A stretch of 64,000 nt of DNA from Streptomyces buecherae (GCF_014295035.1 NZ_CP060404.1:3064501-3128500); one strand, 5' to 3'. Positions 43,893-53,100 are shown, counted from the first letter of the stretch. Numbers and translations: made by a program. The notes: generated by a model from the letters alone, not told the origin.

Positions 43893-43934
43893 CCGGAGCA
43901 TCCCGGCACCGGCGCCCGGGGCGCGCGCCGCCCC

Positions 43935-44267
43935 TCACTCGTCGGATGTCCGGCGCTCCCGCCGGCGGATGACGAAGGTCGCCAACAGCGAGCCGATCAC
44001 CAGCGGCCCCGCACCCCAGCGCAGCAGATGCGGCGCCCAGCGCTGCTCCCCGCCGGCCAGCCGGGTCGCCGTGTCCACGACGAGCGCGCACCCGAGCAGC
44101 AGGTAGCCGAGCCCCCAGGCGCGGGTCACCCACCCGGGTCGGACGGGCCCCACCGCCCGGTCGGGCCAGCGCGCGGCTCGCCATCCCAGCCACCCGCAGC
44201 CCACCCCCACGGCCAGGACGAACACGTCCAACGCCCCGTCCCACGCCCCTGTCGCGGTCGTGACCAT
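43935..44267 (-). CDS. small three-helix membrane protein
   Basis: 110 residues; ATG 44267 follows GAGGGGTGG. Three hydrophobic segments (about 10-30, 48-66, 82-102) separated by basic loops (RWPDRAVGPVRPGWVTRAWG) and a basic/acidic tail RRRERRTSDE. No family is recognised. The topology, ribosome binding site and GC3 bias support a real gene. It is convergent with the second chitinase. Confidence 0.68.
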   Translation of the reverse strand: MVTTATGAWDGALDVFVLAVGVGCGWLGWRAARWPDRAVGPVRPGWVTRAWGLGYLLLGCALVVDTATRLAGGEQRWAPHLLRWGAGPLVIGSLLATFVIRRRERRTSDE

Positions 44268-44470
44268 TCGCGCCCCACCCCTCTCGCCTCGCGCGCGCCC
44301 GGCGCGCCGGGTCCGCCCCGGCGCCCATGATGGCCAACCGGAAGCGGCCCTTCACTCCCCGGAGGTGGCAGCCCGGCCACGCGCCTGCCTTCCGGCCGCC
44401 GGCAACCTGGGCGCATGCGGGCCGCGCCCCCGGGCGGGCGCGCGCCGGTCCGCCGCGTACGACGGGTGTG

Positions 44471-44545
44471 ACGTACGCGGCGGGTCGTGGCGTACGCGGC
44501 GGGTGCGGCGTACGCGGCAGGTCATGGCGTACGCGACGGTCGCGG
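44471..44545. repeat. imperfect 18-20-bp GTACGCGGC repeats, four copies
   Basis: Four consecutive variants of CGTACGCGGCGGGTCGTGG lie just downstream of the dienelactone hydrolase gene. Noncoding; may form alternative hairpins through the palindrome GTAC. Confidence 0.7.
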
Positions 44546-44561
44546 CGTACGCCCCCGGGGC

Positions 44562-45311
44562 TCAGCCGGCTTGCAGGGTGCGGTGGAGGAGGGGGAGCAG
44601 GCGGTCCCAGTGGAGTTGGAGGCCGGCGGGGTGGAAGGCGGAGGTGTCGGACATGGTGAAGCCGTGGACGGTGCCGGGGTAGGTCTCGATGGCGTGGTCC
44701 ACGCCGGTGGCGTCCAGCGCCCGGGTGAGGTCCGCCAGCGCCTCGGGCGTCAGGTCGCCTTCCGCGAGGCCGAAGTGCACCTCGGCGGTGAGCCCGCCCA
44801 GCAGCCGGTGCGGGCTGTCGGCCTCGTCGGTGACCAGGAGCCCGGGGTGGAACCCGGCGACGGCGGCCACCCGGTCCGGGTGGGCCGCGGCCGTGCGCAG
44901 CGCCAGGGAAGCGCCCATGCAGTAGCCGATCGCGCCGAGCGGCCCGGCGCCGACCTCGGGCTGGGCGGTGAGGAAGCCGAGATAGGCGTCCGCGTCGCGG
45001 GTGACGCGCTCGGCGGTGTGCGCCTGGGCCACCGGCATGATCTGGTCGAAGAGTCCGGCCCGCTCCGCCTCCCCGATGTACGGGGGAAGCTCGACCACCG
45101 GCGCTTGGCCGTGCCGGTAGAAGATGTTGGGGACGAGCACGTAGTAGCCGTGGTCGGCCAGTTGGCGGGCCTTGTCATGCAACTCGGGCCGCAGCCCGAA
45201 CGCGTCCGCGTACAGCAGCACCCCGGGGTGCCGCTCGCCGTCGTCGGGGTAGGCGGCGAAGGCGTCGGCCTGGCCGTCCTGGGTGGGAATCCGAACCGTC
45301 GTGCTGGGCAT
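44562..45311 (-). CDS. dienelactone hydrolase family protein
   Basis: 249 residues; ATG 45311 follows AGGAGA. The alpha/beta hydrolase has the family's cysteine nucleophile in IGYCMGASLALRTA (about 120), catalytic Asp probably in HFGLAEGDLTPE, and His in TYPGTVHGFTMSD. Dienelactone hydrolases open lactones in aromatic degradation, but many family members hydrolyse other esters; the substrate is not deducible. A 7-12-7 dyad (45328-45353) sits right before the gene and is a probable operator. Confidence 0.9.
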   Translation of the reverse strand: MPSTTVRIPTQDGQADAFAAYPDDGERHPGVLLYADAFGLRPELHDKARQLADHGYYVLVPNIFYRHGQAPVVELPPYIGEAERAGLFDQIMPVAQAHTAERVTRDADAYLGFLTAQPEVGAGPLGAIGYCMGASLALRTAAAHPDRVAAVAGFHPGLLVTDEADSPHRLLGGLTAEVHFGLAEGDLTPEALADLTRALDATGVDHAIETYPGTVHGFTMSDTSAFHPAGLQLHWDRLLPLLHRTLQAG

Positions 45312-45327
45312 GGCATCTCCTGTCGTG

Positions 45328-45353
45328 GTTGATCTGTCGAAGCTGTGATCAAC
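45328..45353 (-). promoter_or_regulatory. dyad operator before the dienelactone hydrolase gene
   Basis: GTTGATC (45328-45334) and GATCAAC (45347-45353) form a perfect 7-bp inverted repeat with a 12-base spacer, 17 bases upstream of the start codon. No regulator gene adjoins. Confidence 0.55.
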
Positions 45354-45827
45354 ACGACGGAGGCGGGGCCCGCGCGGCGGAGCCGACTCCTCGGTGGGGT
45401 GACGGGCCCGCGTCGGGCCGCGCGGCGCTCAGCGGAGCACCGGGTCACCGATCCGTGTGTGGCGCGAGGCCGTCCCGGTAGTCATCGCCGAGCAGCCTAA
45501 CCCCCGCGTTCGCGCCGGGGCCAGCGCCCCCGCCCGCGCCGTGGCTCGCGCGCCGGCGCTACCCGAGCCGGCCCGGGCGTGGGGATCCCAAGGCGGGGGT
45601 CCCAGGGCGTGGGGGCCCAGGGCGTGGGGGTAGCGCCACCCCGGCACCGGGCCCTGGCGCCACCCCCGGGCGGGGCTCCGCCGGTTGGGCAACACCGGGC
45701 CCGCACCGCGATCGTGGCGGCAGCAGGTCTTCCGCCCGCCCGGCGGCGGCTGCCCCGCGCGGCGTGGGGCCGACCAGTCGCCGGGCGCACGGAAGGCGCG
45801 TCCGTAGCTCACGGAGGGGGAACAGTC
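45354..45827. other. GC-rich spacer before the M20 gene
   Basis: No gene is supported. 45592-45630 holds CCCAGGGCGTGGGGG repeats. The 45700-45827 part should include the promoter of the amidohydrolase. An open frame running into the M20 gene from 45579 lacks support. Confidence 0.5.
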
Positions 45828-47126
45828 ATGGATCGTCCCGAGGAGCGCGCCCTCGCGCGCCGTACGGTGCTGACCGGCACGGCGGCGGTGGGAGCGGGGC
45901 TCGCGTGGGGAGGCGCAGGCCCGGCCAGTGCCGCCGGTGCCGCCGGCGCGGCCGGGCGGGGCCCGGGGCTCGCGCGGGAGGTGGTGGACGCCGAAACGGC
46001 GCGCCTGGAGCGCGCGTTGCTCGCGCTCCGGCGCGACCTGCACCGGCACCCCGAGCCGCCGGGGTGCGAGCGGCGCACCGCCGGCGTGGTGGCCCGGGAG
46101 CTGCGGGCGGCCGGGCTCGCCGTCACCACGGGGGTGGGCGGCCACGGCGTGGTCGGCGTGTTGCGGGGTGCCCGGCCGGGCCGGACCGTGGCGTACCGGG
46201 CGGACATGGACGCGGTCCCGCCACGGGACATCGTCGGCGGCGGCCCGGCCCCCGCCCACCTGTGCGGCCACGACCTGCACACCACGATCGGCGTCGGGAC
46301 CGCCCGGGTGCTGGCGCGTCTTCGGCACCACCTGAGCGGGACGGTGGTCTTCCTCTTCCAGCCCGCCGAGGAGTCGCTGTCCGGGGCCCGCGCGATGATC
46401 GACGCGGGCGTGCTCGACCGTACGCGGGTGGCGGAGATCCACGCGCTGCACTGCGGGCCCTTCCCGGTCGGCCAGTTCGCCACGACGGCGGGGTTCGGGC
46501 TGCCCGGGCAGGACCGGGGCGAGGTGGCGCTCGCCGGCCCGGACGCGTCCGAGGCGGCGCGCCGCCTGGCGGCCGAACTCGGCGCGCTGGCCACGGTCGC
46601 GCTGCCCGGCGGGCCGGCCGACCTGGAGCGGCTGGTCGCCGACGCCCAGACGCCGGCCGGCCCGCTGGCCCGGTTCGTGGCCCTCCAGGCCAGGGCGCGG
46701 GAGGCCACGGTGGGCGTGTCGTACCGCTGTTGGCCACAGGAGCGGTACGTCGAGGTGCGGGCGGACGTCCGGCGGATCGCCGGGTCCTACCCGGGGGCCT
46801 CGGTGCGCTTCCCGGACGATCCGTTCCCGGCGATGGTCAGCCCGAGGGCCGAGGGCCGCGCGCTCGCCCGCCACCTGCGCGGCGCGTTCGGCCGGTCCGC
46901 GGTCAGCACGCTGCACGCCGCGTTCCCGCCGTTCAGCGGCGAGGACTTCGCGCTCTACCTGGAGCGGGTCCCCGGCACGTTCACCTTCCTCGGCGTCCGC
47001 GCCCCCGGCACCCCGATCACCGCCGGCTATCCGCACTACCCGGAGTTCACCCCGGACGAGCGCGCGATCGGCCTGGGCGTACGGGCGATGGCGGGCTGGC
47101 TCGCGCGCCGCTCCGCCCGCGCGTAG
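45828..47126 (+). CDS. exported M20 amidohydrolase
   Basis: 432 residues; ATG 45828 follows GGAGGGGG. A twin-arginine-like export signal comes first (ARRTVLTGTAAVGAGLAWGG, ending near residue 40). The M20 peptidase domain has YRADMDAVPP, CGHDLHTTIGVG (metal His), LFQPAEESLSGARAM (catalytic Glu-Glu), LHCGPFPVG and the C-terminal PPFSGEDFALYLERVPGTF. Members hydrolyse N-acylated or peptide amides with a di-zinc centre; hippurate-type substrates are common. Its export would put it with the secreted hydrolases in this region. Confidence 0.92.
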   Translation: MDRPEERALARRTVLTGTAAVGAGLAWGGAGPASAAGAAGAAGRGPGLAREVVDAETARLERALLALRRDLHRHPEPPGCERRTAGVVARELRAAGLAVTTGVGGHGVVGVLRGARPGRTVAYRADMDAVPPRDIVGGGPAPAHLCGHDLHTTIGVGTARVLARLRHHLSGTVVFLFQPAEESLSGARAMIDAGVLDRTRVAEIHALHCGPFPVGQFATTAGFGLPGQDRGEVALAGPDASEAARRLAAELGALATVALPGGPADLERLVADAQTPAGPLARFVALQARAREATVGVSYRCWPQERYVEVRADVRRIAGSYPGASVRFPDDPFPAMVSPRAEGRALARHLRGAFGRSAVSTLHAAFPPFSGEDFALYLERVPGTFTFLGVRAPGTPITAGYPHYPEFTPDERAIGLGVRAMAGWLARRSARA

Positions 47127-47156
47127 CCGGGGCGCCTCCCCTTGCACGCCCTTATG

Positions 47157-47194
47157 GATAGTGGCACTATCGAAATATGGATAGCGGCGCTATT
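47157..47194 (+). promoter_or_regulatory. two tandem operators before the DUF4188 gene
   Basis: GATAGTGGCACTATC (47157-47171) is a perfect palindrome around its central G; GATAGCGGCGCTATT (47180-47194) is a second copy with one end imperfect. Centres are 23 bp apart, about two helical turns. TTGCAC at 47142 and CACTAT at 47165 would fit as -35/-10, with the first operator over the -10. This resembles TetR-family operators. Confidence 0.65.
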
Positions 47195-47225
47195 CATCGC
47201 ATCCGTGAGGGACTGGGGGATCGCC

Positions 47226-47708
47226 ATGAGCAGGACACCGATATCCGGGCGGGTCACGACCGCGGCCGAGGGGGACGTGGTGGTCTTCCTCATCGGCATG
47301 CGGATCAACCGGTGGCGGGCGGTGCGTCACTGGCCACCCGTCCTCGCCGCCATGCCCCGCATGCTCCGGGAGCTGTCCCGCGACGAGAGCCTCGGCATGC
47401 TGGGGTACCGGGCGTACACGGCCGGGCCGCGCACCTACACGGTCGTGCAGTACTGGGAGTCGCGCGAGAAGCTGCTCGCCTACGCCTCGGCCGCGCGGCG
47501 GCAACACCACCCCGCCTGGGCGGCGTTCAACCGCCGTGCGCGCGGCGCCAGGGCGAGCGTCGGCATCTGGCACGAGACGTACCTCGTGCCGGCCGGCTCG
47601 TACGAGGCGATCTACCACGCCATGCCGCCGTTCGGCCTCGGCGAGGCGCACGGGGTCGAGCCGGTGGCCCGCCGGGGCGAGCGGGCCGCACAGCGGCTGG
47701 CGGGCTGA
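47226..47708 (+). CDS. DUF4188 domain protein
   Basis: 160 residues; ATG 47226 follows GGGGGAT. It begins RTPISGRVTTAAEGDVVVFL IGMRINRW-like sequence (starting MSRTPISG) and contains YTVVQYWESREKLLAYA and WHETYLVPAGSYEAIYHAMP. It resembles ferredoxin-like monooxygenase/heme-degradation folds (DUF4188), for which no reaction is firmly known. The double operator 32-69 bases upstream indicates tight regulation, perhaps by a TetR protein encoded elsewhere. It is monocistronic, with a shared terminator downstream. Confidence 0.88.
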   Translation: MSRTPISGRVTTAAEGDVVVFLIGMRINRWRAVRHWPPVLAAMPRMLRELSRDESLGMLGYRAYTAGPRTYTVVQYWESREKLLAYASAARRQHHPAWAAFNRRARGARASVGIWHETYLVPAGSYEAIYHAMPPFGLGEAHGVEPVARRGERAAQRLAG

Positions 47709-47726
47709 GGGCGGACGGCCCCCACA

Positions 47727-47762
47727 CCGGGGCGGGGCTCGGGCAGCCCGCCCCCGCCCCGG
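47727..47762. terminator. terminator between convergent DUF4188 and S1 protease genes
   Basis: CCGGGGCGGGGC (47727-47738) pairs with GCCCCCGCCCCGG (ending 47762) with one bulge. A CCCGCCCCCGCCCCGGCGG word is repeated directly afterwards. Confidence 0.5.
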
Positions 47763-47790
47763 CGGCCCGCCCCCGCCCCGGCGGCCCGCG

Positions 47791-48717
47791 CTACGGCTTG
47801 GGCAGCGTGCAGCCCGGCAGGCTCAGGTCGACCTTGTTGCCGCCGGCCACGCAGCGGGTGATCTGGTACGACTGCTGCGCGTAGTTGATGCCCTTCCGGA
47901 CGGTGACCTTGCCGTTCTCGTCCACCTCGCACGGGTTGTTGTCCGTGCAGCGACCACCGGACTCGTTGCCGGTGTTGTTGACGGCGACCACCGCGCCGGT
48001 CGCGGTGTCCACGACGGGCGAGCCCGAGGTGCCCCCGATGGTCTGGCACGCGGGCGTGTAGCGCACCGAGTCCTTCCAGGTCCACCGCCCCTCGCGCAGT
48101 TCGTGCACGAAGCCGTCGACGGAGCAGGTGTACCGCTTCTTCCAGTAGCCCGACACGACGCTGATGGCGGTGCCGGCCTTCGGGCGCTCGGCCGCGAGCG
48201 CCAACGGCTTGACGCCGAACCGCTTCTTGATCTCCGCGTACGTCGCGTCCACCTCGTACAGCGACACGTCGGTGTCCGTCATCGTGGCGTACGCGACCTT
48301 CGTCGCCCGCACCGTGCCCGCGTCGCCGGCGCGCGCGTCGAGGAGCGTGAAGGTGCGGCTCGACGGACGGTCCACGACGACCTCGCCGGGGGCCGGGAAT
48401 CCGCCCTCCAGGCAGTGGCCGTTGGACATGACCAGGGCCGGGTCCCGGTCGGCGGAGCCGGGGAGCTTGACCACGGCGCCGGAGCAGTTGCTCAGCGCCA
48501 CGGTGCCCTCGAAGGTGACGACCTTCGGCCGGGGCTTGGGCTTCGGCTTGGCCTTGCCCTTCTCGTGGGTGGGGGTCTCGGCGGTGGCCGTCGCGGCGGC
48601 GTCGGCCGATCGCGGACCCGCCTCGGTGGCGGCCGTCGCCGACGACGCGCCCACGCTCACGAGGGTCGCGCCGCTCAGGGCGAGGGCCGCGAGCGTGCCT
48701 ATGAGGCTTCGGTTCAT
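47791..48717 (-). CDS. secreted S1-family serine protease (copy 1)
   Basis: 308 residues; ATG 48717. Signal peptide (about 1-30, [20 protein letters not shown]). A Lys/Pro-rich linker [11 protein letters not shown] follows. The trypsin-like domain has catalytic His in NGHCLEGG (about 102), Asp in [12 protein letters not shown] (about 150) and Ser in [11 protein letters not shown] (about 229), plus several cysteines for disulfides (CSVDG, CQTIG, CTDNNPC). An endopeptidase acting outside the cell. Divergent from the M14 carboxypeptidase at 48960-50300; the same pair recurs at 60341-62915. Confidence 0.93.
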   Translation of the reverse strand: MNRSLIGTLAALALSGATLVSVGASSATAATEAGPRSADAAATATAETPTHEKGKAKPKPKPRPKVVTFEGTVALSNCSGAVVKLPGSADRDPALVMSNGHCLEGGFPAPGEVVVDRPSSRTFTLLDARAGDAGTVRATKVAYATMTDTDVSLYEVDATYAEIKKRFGVKPLALAAERPKAGTAISVVSGYWKKRYTCSVDGFVHELREGRWTWKDSVRYTPACQTIGGTSGSPVVDTATGAVVAVNNTGNESGGRCTDNNPCEVDENGKVTVRKGINYAQQSYQITRCVAGGNKVDLSLPGCTLPKP

Positions 48718-48959
48718 GTGGGGGGTTCTCCCTGTCCAGAGGGCCAGAGGTGTGGCGGAACACGTACGGACTTGACGTGCACATCCTCAGTGCCAGGCCG
48801 CCCCGCGACAATGCCCCGCCCCGCCCGACCGGGCCCGCGGCGGCTACCCGCCACCTCTTGACCGTGTCCCGACATGCGTCAACCATGAGCGGGACGCCCG
48901 GGCCGAGGCCGCGGGCGGCACACCCCCCACCCGTCGCACTGGAACCCCAGGAGTGCACC
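48718..48959. promoter_or_regulatory. divergent control region of protease/carboxypeptidase pair 1
   Basis: 242 bases between ATG 48717 (minus) and ATG 48960 (plus). It includes TGACGTGCACATCCTCAG (48773-48790), which matches a motif in the second copy of the cassette (61339-61356) at 13 of 18 positions and lies close to the protease gene in both. TTGACC at about 48859 is a candidate -35 for the carboxypeptidase. Confidence 0.55.
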
Positions 48960-50300
48960 ATGCGACCGCGCACCCGTGCCCGGCGGACCACCGCCATCGC
49001 CGCGCTCATCGCCCTGGCCCTGGCGGCCCCGATCGCCGCCCAGGCCCAGGAACCCGACTCTCCCCGCAACCCCACGACCACCGAACGCGCCGCCGACGCC
49101 GTCCCCCGCCAGTACGAGGTACGCGGCGCCGACACCGTCGCCGCGCGCACCCTCATCGCGAGCACCGGCGTCACCGTGGACGAGGTACGCCGCGACACGG
49201 TCGTGATCACCGCCCACCCCGACCAACTCCCCCGCGTACGCCACCTCGGCTACACCACAAAGGAGTTGGCCGGCCCGCCGAAGCGCGGCGGCGCGGCACC
49301 CAGGGCCGGCGCCCGTGACTTCCCGTCCGAGGACGCGGGCTACCACAACTACCGCGAGGCGCTCGCCGAGATCGACGCGGCGGTCGCCAGGCACCCGGGC
49401 ACCATGGCCAAGAAGGTCATCGGCACGTCGCACGAGGGCCGCGACATCGTCGCCGTGAAGATCAGCGACAACGTCACCAAGGACGAGGCCGAGCCGGAGG
49501 TGCTGTTCACCCACCACCAGCACGCGCGCGAGCACCTGACCGTGGAGATGGCCCTGTACCTGGTCCGCGAGTTCGGCGACAAGTACGGCAGCGACGACCG
49601 GATCACCAAGGCCGTGGACGGCCGCGAGATCTGGATCGTGCCGGACGTGAACCCGGACGGCGGCGAGTACGACATCACCGGCGGCCAGTACCGGATGTGG
49701 CGCAAGAACCGCCAGCCCAACAAGGGCACGACCGCCGTCGGCACCGACCTCAACCGCAACTGGAACTACCAGTGGGCCTGCTGCGGCGGTTCGAGCCCCA
49801 ACCCGCGTGACGAGACCTACCGCGGCTCGGCCGCCGAGTCCGCCCCCGAGGTCAGGGTCGTCGCCGACTTCGTCCGCAGCCGGGTGGTCGCCGGAAAGCA
49901 GCAGATCAAGGCCGCCATCGACTTCCACACCTACGGCGAACTGGTCCTGTGGCCCTACGGCTACACCAAGGCCGACACCGCCCCCGGCATGACCCGGGAC
50001 GACCACGACGTCTTCGCCACCTTCGGCAAGGAGATGGCCGCCACCAACGACTACACCCCCGAGCAGGCCAGCGACCTCTACGTCACCGACGGCTCGGCGG
50101 ACGACTGGATGTGGGGCGCCCACAAGATCTTCACGTACACCTTCGAGATGTACGGCGGCAACGACGGCTTCTACCCGCCCGACGAGGTCATCGCCCGCGA
50201 GACCAGCCGCAACCGCGAGGCGGTCCTCCGGCTCACGGAGAACGCGGACTGCATGTACCGCGCCATAGGCAAGGAGGAGCAGTACTGCGCGGCCGGCTGA
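48960..50300 (+). CDS. secreted M14 zinc carboxypeptidase (copy 1)
   Basis: 446 residues; ATG 48960 follows AGGAG. Signal peptide (about 8-30, [20 protein letters not shown]), prodomain-like region to about 110, then the zinc carboxypeptidase catalytic domain: [14 protein letters not shown] (zinc His and Glu, about 185-190), [39 protein letters not shown] (zinc His, about 320) and [15 protein letters not shown] (general-base Glu). The end carries cysteines [13 protein letters not shown]. It removes C-terminal residues from peptides outside the cell, complementing the divergent S1 endopeptidase. Confidence 0.94.
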   Translation: MRPRTRARRTTAIAALIALALAAPIAAQAQEPDSPRNPTTTERAADAVPRQYEVRGADTVAARTLIASTGVTVDEVRRDTVVITAHPDQLPRVRHLGYTTKELAGPPKRGGAAPRAGARDFPSEDAGYHNYREALAEIDAAVARHPGTMAKKVIGTSHEGRDIVAVKISDNVTKDEAEPEVLFTHHQHAREHLTVEMALYLVREFGDKYGSDDRITKAVDGREIWIVPDVNPDGGEYDITGGQYRMWRKNRQPNKGTTAVGTDLNRNWNYQWACCGGSSPNPRDETYRGSAAESAPEVRVVADFVRSRVVAGKQQIKAAIDFHTYGELVLWPYGYTKADTAPGMTRDDHDVFATFGKEMAATNDYTPEQASDLYVTDGSADDWMWGAHKIFTYTFEMYGGNDGFYPPDEVIARETSRNREAVLRLTENADCMYRAIGKEEQYCAAG

Positions 50301-50323
50301 GCCGGGACGCCGCGGCGGCTTCC

Positions 50324-50355
50324 ACCGGGCGGCCCCTGAACGGGGGCTGCCCGGT
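50324..50355 (+). terminator. terminator of the carboxypeptidase gene (copy 1)
   Basis: ACCGGGCGGCCCC (50324-50336) pairs with GGGGCTGCCCGGT (50343-50355) with one G-T pair; loop TGAACG. 23 bases past the stop. Confidence 0.75.
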
Positions 50356-50379
50356 GACGCGTTGGGACGCGGACGTCCG

Positions 50380-50886
50380 TCAGAGCACGAGCGACACGAG
50401 GATCACGCACAGGACGCTCAGGAAGACGAACAGGCCGAAGAACAACCCGCGGTACCCTCCCGACGAGCTGACGAACTGCCCCGAGCGGTCGAGACGTCCC
50501 GCCGACGGGTTGCCGAGGGCGTCGGCCATCTCCGCCTTCTTCGGGTCTTCCGGCGGATAGACGACCGCTACCCGGGAGTTCACCGGCACGGCGTCCGTGG
50601 GGTGCGTCAGGAGGGTGGACACGAACGTCACCGCGTTCCCCTCCCGATCCGTGAACTCCACCACGGGACTCCACCTGTCGTGTCGCCAGTTCGACTCCGC
50701 GTCCGTCACGACCGAGCGCACCTCGTGCCCGACCACCGTGCCGATGGTGCGTACGCCGCGAGCCCGGAAGGTGTCCGCCTCCCGCTCGTCATCCCGCTTC
50801 ATCCACAGGCAGATCCCTCCGGCCAGAACGGCTGCGCACACCACTGCCAGCAGGCTCGGCAGGTCAACTCCAGAGGAATCCGACAT
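50380..50886 (-). CDS. DUF3592 membrane protein
   Basis: 168 residues; ATG 50886 follows GGAGG. Two helices (about 8-28, LPSLLAVVCAAVLAGGICLW; about 145-166, GLFFGLFVFLSVLCVILVSL) flank a small beta domain (RTIGTVVGHEVRSVVTDAES, SPVVEFTDREGNAVTF, VNSRVAVVYPPEDPKKAEM) typical of DUF3592, whose function is unknown. The extracytoplasmic beta domain probably packs against the membrane. It is convergent with the carboxypeptidase. Confidence 0.85.
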   Translation of the reverse strand: MSDSSGVDLPSLLAVVCAAVLAGGICLWMKRDDEREADTFRARGVRTIGTVVGHEVRSVVTDAESNWRHDRWSPVVEFTDREGNAVTFVSTLLTHPTDAVPVNSRVAVVYPPEDPKKAEMADALGNPSAGRLDRSGQFVSSSGGYRGLFFGLFVFLSVLCVILVSLVL

Positions 50887-51093
50887 GGCAGCCTCCTCGG
50901 TGCGGCGTGGATGGACAATCCGTCCAGGACGAGTGGTTCAGCGAAGAGAGGTCCGTAACGGATTCCAGAATCGCAGACCACCTCGCGTACCACCCCGCAC
51001 CTCGCACGAACGTGGCCACAAGTGCCCAGCTCATCTCCTCGGCGCACCCGCGCGCGAGCGCACGGCGTCCCGTGACGCGGACGCCTTTCCGCG

Positions 51094-52596
51094 CTATCCC
51101 ACAGGCGCGTACGCGGGCACCGCCCGCACCCCGGCGAGTTCCCGCACGGTGGCCATGTCGCTGAAGGGCAGCAGCGCGTCACCGACGATCTGGTGCGGCT
51201 CGCTGCCCTTCCCCGCGATCAGGACGATGTCGTCCGGGCCGGCCGCCGACAGCGCGCGGGCGATGGCCTGACGACGGTCGGCGACGCGTTCGTACGGGGT
51301 GCCCGTCGCCTCGATGCCCGGGGCGACCTGGTCCAAGATCGCCTCCGGGTCCTCGTTGCGCGGGTTGTCCGAGGTGAGAACGCACAGGTCGGAGTGGGTG
51401 CCGGCGATCGTTCCCATCTCGGCCCGCTTGGTGGTGTCCCGGTCGCCGCCGCAGCCGAAGACGGTGATGACCTTGGACCGGGCGAAGCCACGGATGGTGC
51501 CGAGCACCTTGTTCAGCGAGTCCGGGGAGTGCGCGTAGTCCACGATCACCGAGGCGCCGCCGGAGGTCGTGACGCGCTCGAACCGCCCCGGGATCTGCGG
51601 CATCCGCTCCAGCGCGGCGACCAGCCCGGCCAGGTCGTGCCCCAGGGTGTGGCAGGCCGCCACGGTCGCCAGCGCGTTGGCCACCGAGAACCGGCCGGGG
51701 GTCGGGATCGCGGCCGGGTGCTTGCGGCCGTCGTGGTGCAGCGTGAAACGGGTGCCCGAGGCGTCCACCACCAGGTCGGTGGCCCGGTAGTCGGCCTCGG
51801 CGTCCAGGGCGTACGTGGTCACCGCGCCGGGCATCAGCGCGCCGATCCTGGCGCCCACCGGATCGTCGGCGTTGACCACGGCCCGCCGACACAGCCCCTG
51901 GAAGAGGCGGAGCTTGGCGTCCCGGTAGTTGTCCATCGTGCCGTGGTCGTCCAGATGGTCCTGGCTCAGGTTGGTGAAGACGCCGACGTCGACGAAGGTC
52001 CGGTCGACCCGGTGCGTCAGCAGGCCCATGGACGTGGCCTCCAGCACCACGGTGCCCACCCCGCGATCACGCATGCACCCCAGGAGGTACTGCAGGTCGG
52101 GCGATTCCGGGGTGGTCAGTACCGAGGGGGGCATCGGGATCAGCTCGTCACCGATGCGGCTGCCGGCCGTGCCGATCACGCCGGCCCGCACCCCCTCGGA
52201 GATCCGCAGCACGGACTCGACCATGTACGAGACCGAGGTCTTCCCGTTGGTGCCGGTGATGGCCACCATGTCCATGCCCCGCCCGGGTTCGCCGTAGTAG
52301 CGGGACGCGAGGACGGCCGCCGTGGCGCGGGCGTCCGGTACCCGTACGACACACGCGCCGTCCGCCGCCGCCGGCAACACGCGACCGTCCTCCACGACGA
52401 CCGCCACCGCGCCCCGCGCGAGCGCCGGCGCGACCGCGCCGGGCCCGCCCTCCAGATGCCCCGGCACCGCGACGAACAACGACCCCGGCACCACCCGGGC
52501 CACGTCGAAGGCCGTTCCGGCGGTGACGCGCGTCTCCTCGACGTCACCTCGAAGGACGTGGTGGTTCTCTCCAGCCAACAGCTCGCTCAGCTTCAC
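51094..52596 (-). CDS. MurE-like Mur ligase, stand-alone
   Basis: 500 residues; GTG 52596 follows AAGGG. Mur ligase order: N-terminal UDP-binding domain (1-100), ATPase domain with ITGTNGKTSVSYMVES (about 112), EATSMGLLTHRVD and FTNLSQDHLDDHGTMDNYRDAKLRLF (carbamylated Lys), then the C-terminal ligase domain with VDYAHSPDSL, VFGCGGDRDTTKRAEMG and TSDNPRNEDP. DNPR is the motif that selects diaminopimelate in MurE. It is not in a division/wall gene cluster, so it is a paralogue of the housekeeping murE, possibly for a modified peptide or a secondary pathway. Substrate unknown. Confidence 0.9.
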   Translation of the reverse strand: MKLSELLAGENHHVLRGDVEETRVTAGTAFDVARVVPGSLFVAVPGHLEGGPGAVAPALARGAVAVVVEDGRVLPAAADGACVVRVPDARATAAVLASRYYGEPGRGMDMVAITGTNGKTSVSYMVESVLRISEGVRAGVIGTAGSRIGDELIPMPPSVLTTPESPDLQYLLGCMRDRGVGTVVLEATSMGLLTHRVDRTFVDVGVFTNLSQDHLDDHGTMDNYRDAKLRLFQGLCRRAVVNADDPVGARIGALMPGAVTTYALDAEADYRATDLVVDASGTRFTLHHDGRKHPAAIPTPGRFSVANALATVAACHTLGHDLAGLVAALERMPQIPGRFERVTTSGGASVIVDYAHSPDSLNKVLGTIRGFARSKVITVFGCGGDRDTTKRAEMGTIAGTHSDLCVLTSDNPRNEDPEAILDQVAPGIEATGTPYERVADRRQAIARALSAAGPDDIVLIAGKGSEPHQIVGDALLPFSDMATVRELAGVRAVPAYAPVG

Positions 52597-53100
52597 GATG
52601 ATCCCTTCGAGGGTGGCCCGGCCGGGGTACGGCCATCGCCGGAGCGCGGCGACGGCGGTACGCCGAAGCCGCGTGGGGAGGTGGATCGCGTGCGATCCGC
52701 GTACGCGGGGTGCGTGACGTGCGCTAGGAGATGCGCGATGCGGGGTCGAAGCGGTGTGCGCCGTGCGCGGGAGGAGCGCGGAAACGACGGTCAGGCGGTA
52801 CGGGGCCCGGCCCCGGAGCGGAAACCCGCGAAGGTCGCTAGGTCGCTAGCCGGGCCGGTGCAGCGCGATACGGCAGCCCGCCGCGCCACCGGGAACTGCC
52901 CGGTGCGGGCCCTTCCCGCTCACGCCGGTGCGACTCATATGGCCGAGTGTACGTCCGGGTGGGGGGTTGGAGGGTCGTGCGGGAGGGGGCGTACGGTACG
53001 ACCCGCCTCCCGCTGGGTCGCCCGCGGCCAGCCGGCTCTGCCGTCCTGCCGCCCGGCCAGGCTTTCGGCCAGCCAGACCCCCGCCCCCTCGCCCACGCCC
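52597..53100. other. noncoding region upstream of the MurE-like gene, with a palindrome
   Basis: No gene is supported in 504 bases. GGATCGC-GT-GCGATCC (52683-52698), a perfect dyad, lies 87 bases before the start and is a likely operator. The rest is GC-rich and presumably ends the Nudix-like operon. Confidence 0.5.

Larger units (their letters stand above)
43612..43934. other. repeat-rich spacer after the second chitinase
   Basis: No gene. Besides the hairpin at 43641-43659, it has a 22-base direct repeat (CGACGGGCCGGGTGTGCG words at about 43672 and 43691) and the heptamer array at 43858-43892. Confidence 0.6.

Noticed and set aside
45579..45827. Upstream extension of the M20 gene
   Set aside because: Repeat-rich sequence without a ribosome binding site; ATG 45828 has GGAGGGGG and starts a sensible export signal.
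38461..46000. Secondary-metabolite gene cluster
   Set aside because: No polyketide, peptide-synthetase, terpene or RiPP core genes; the region holds hydrolases and a transporter.
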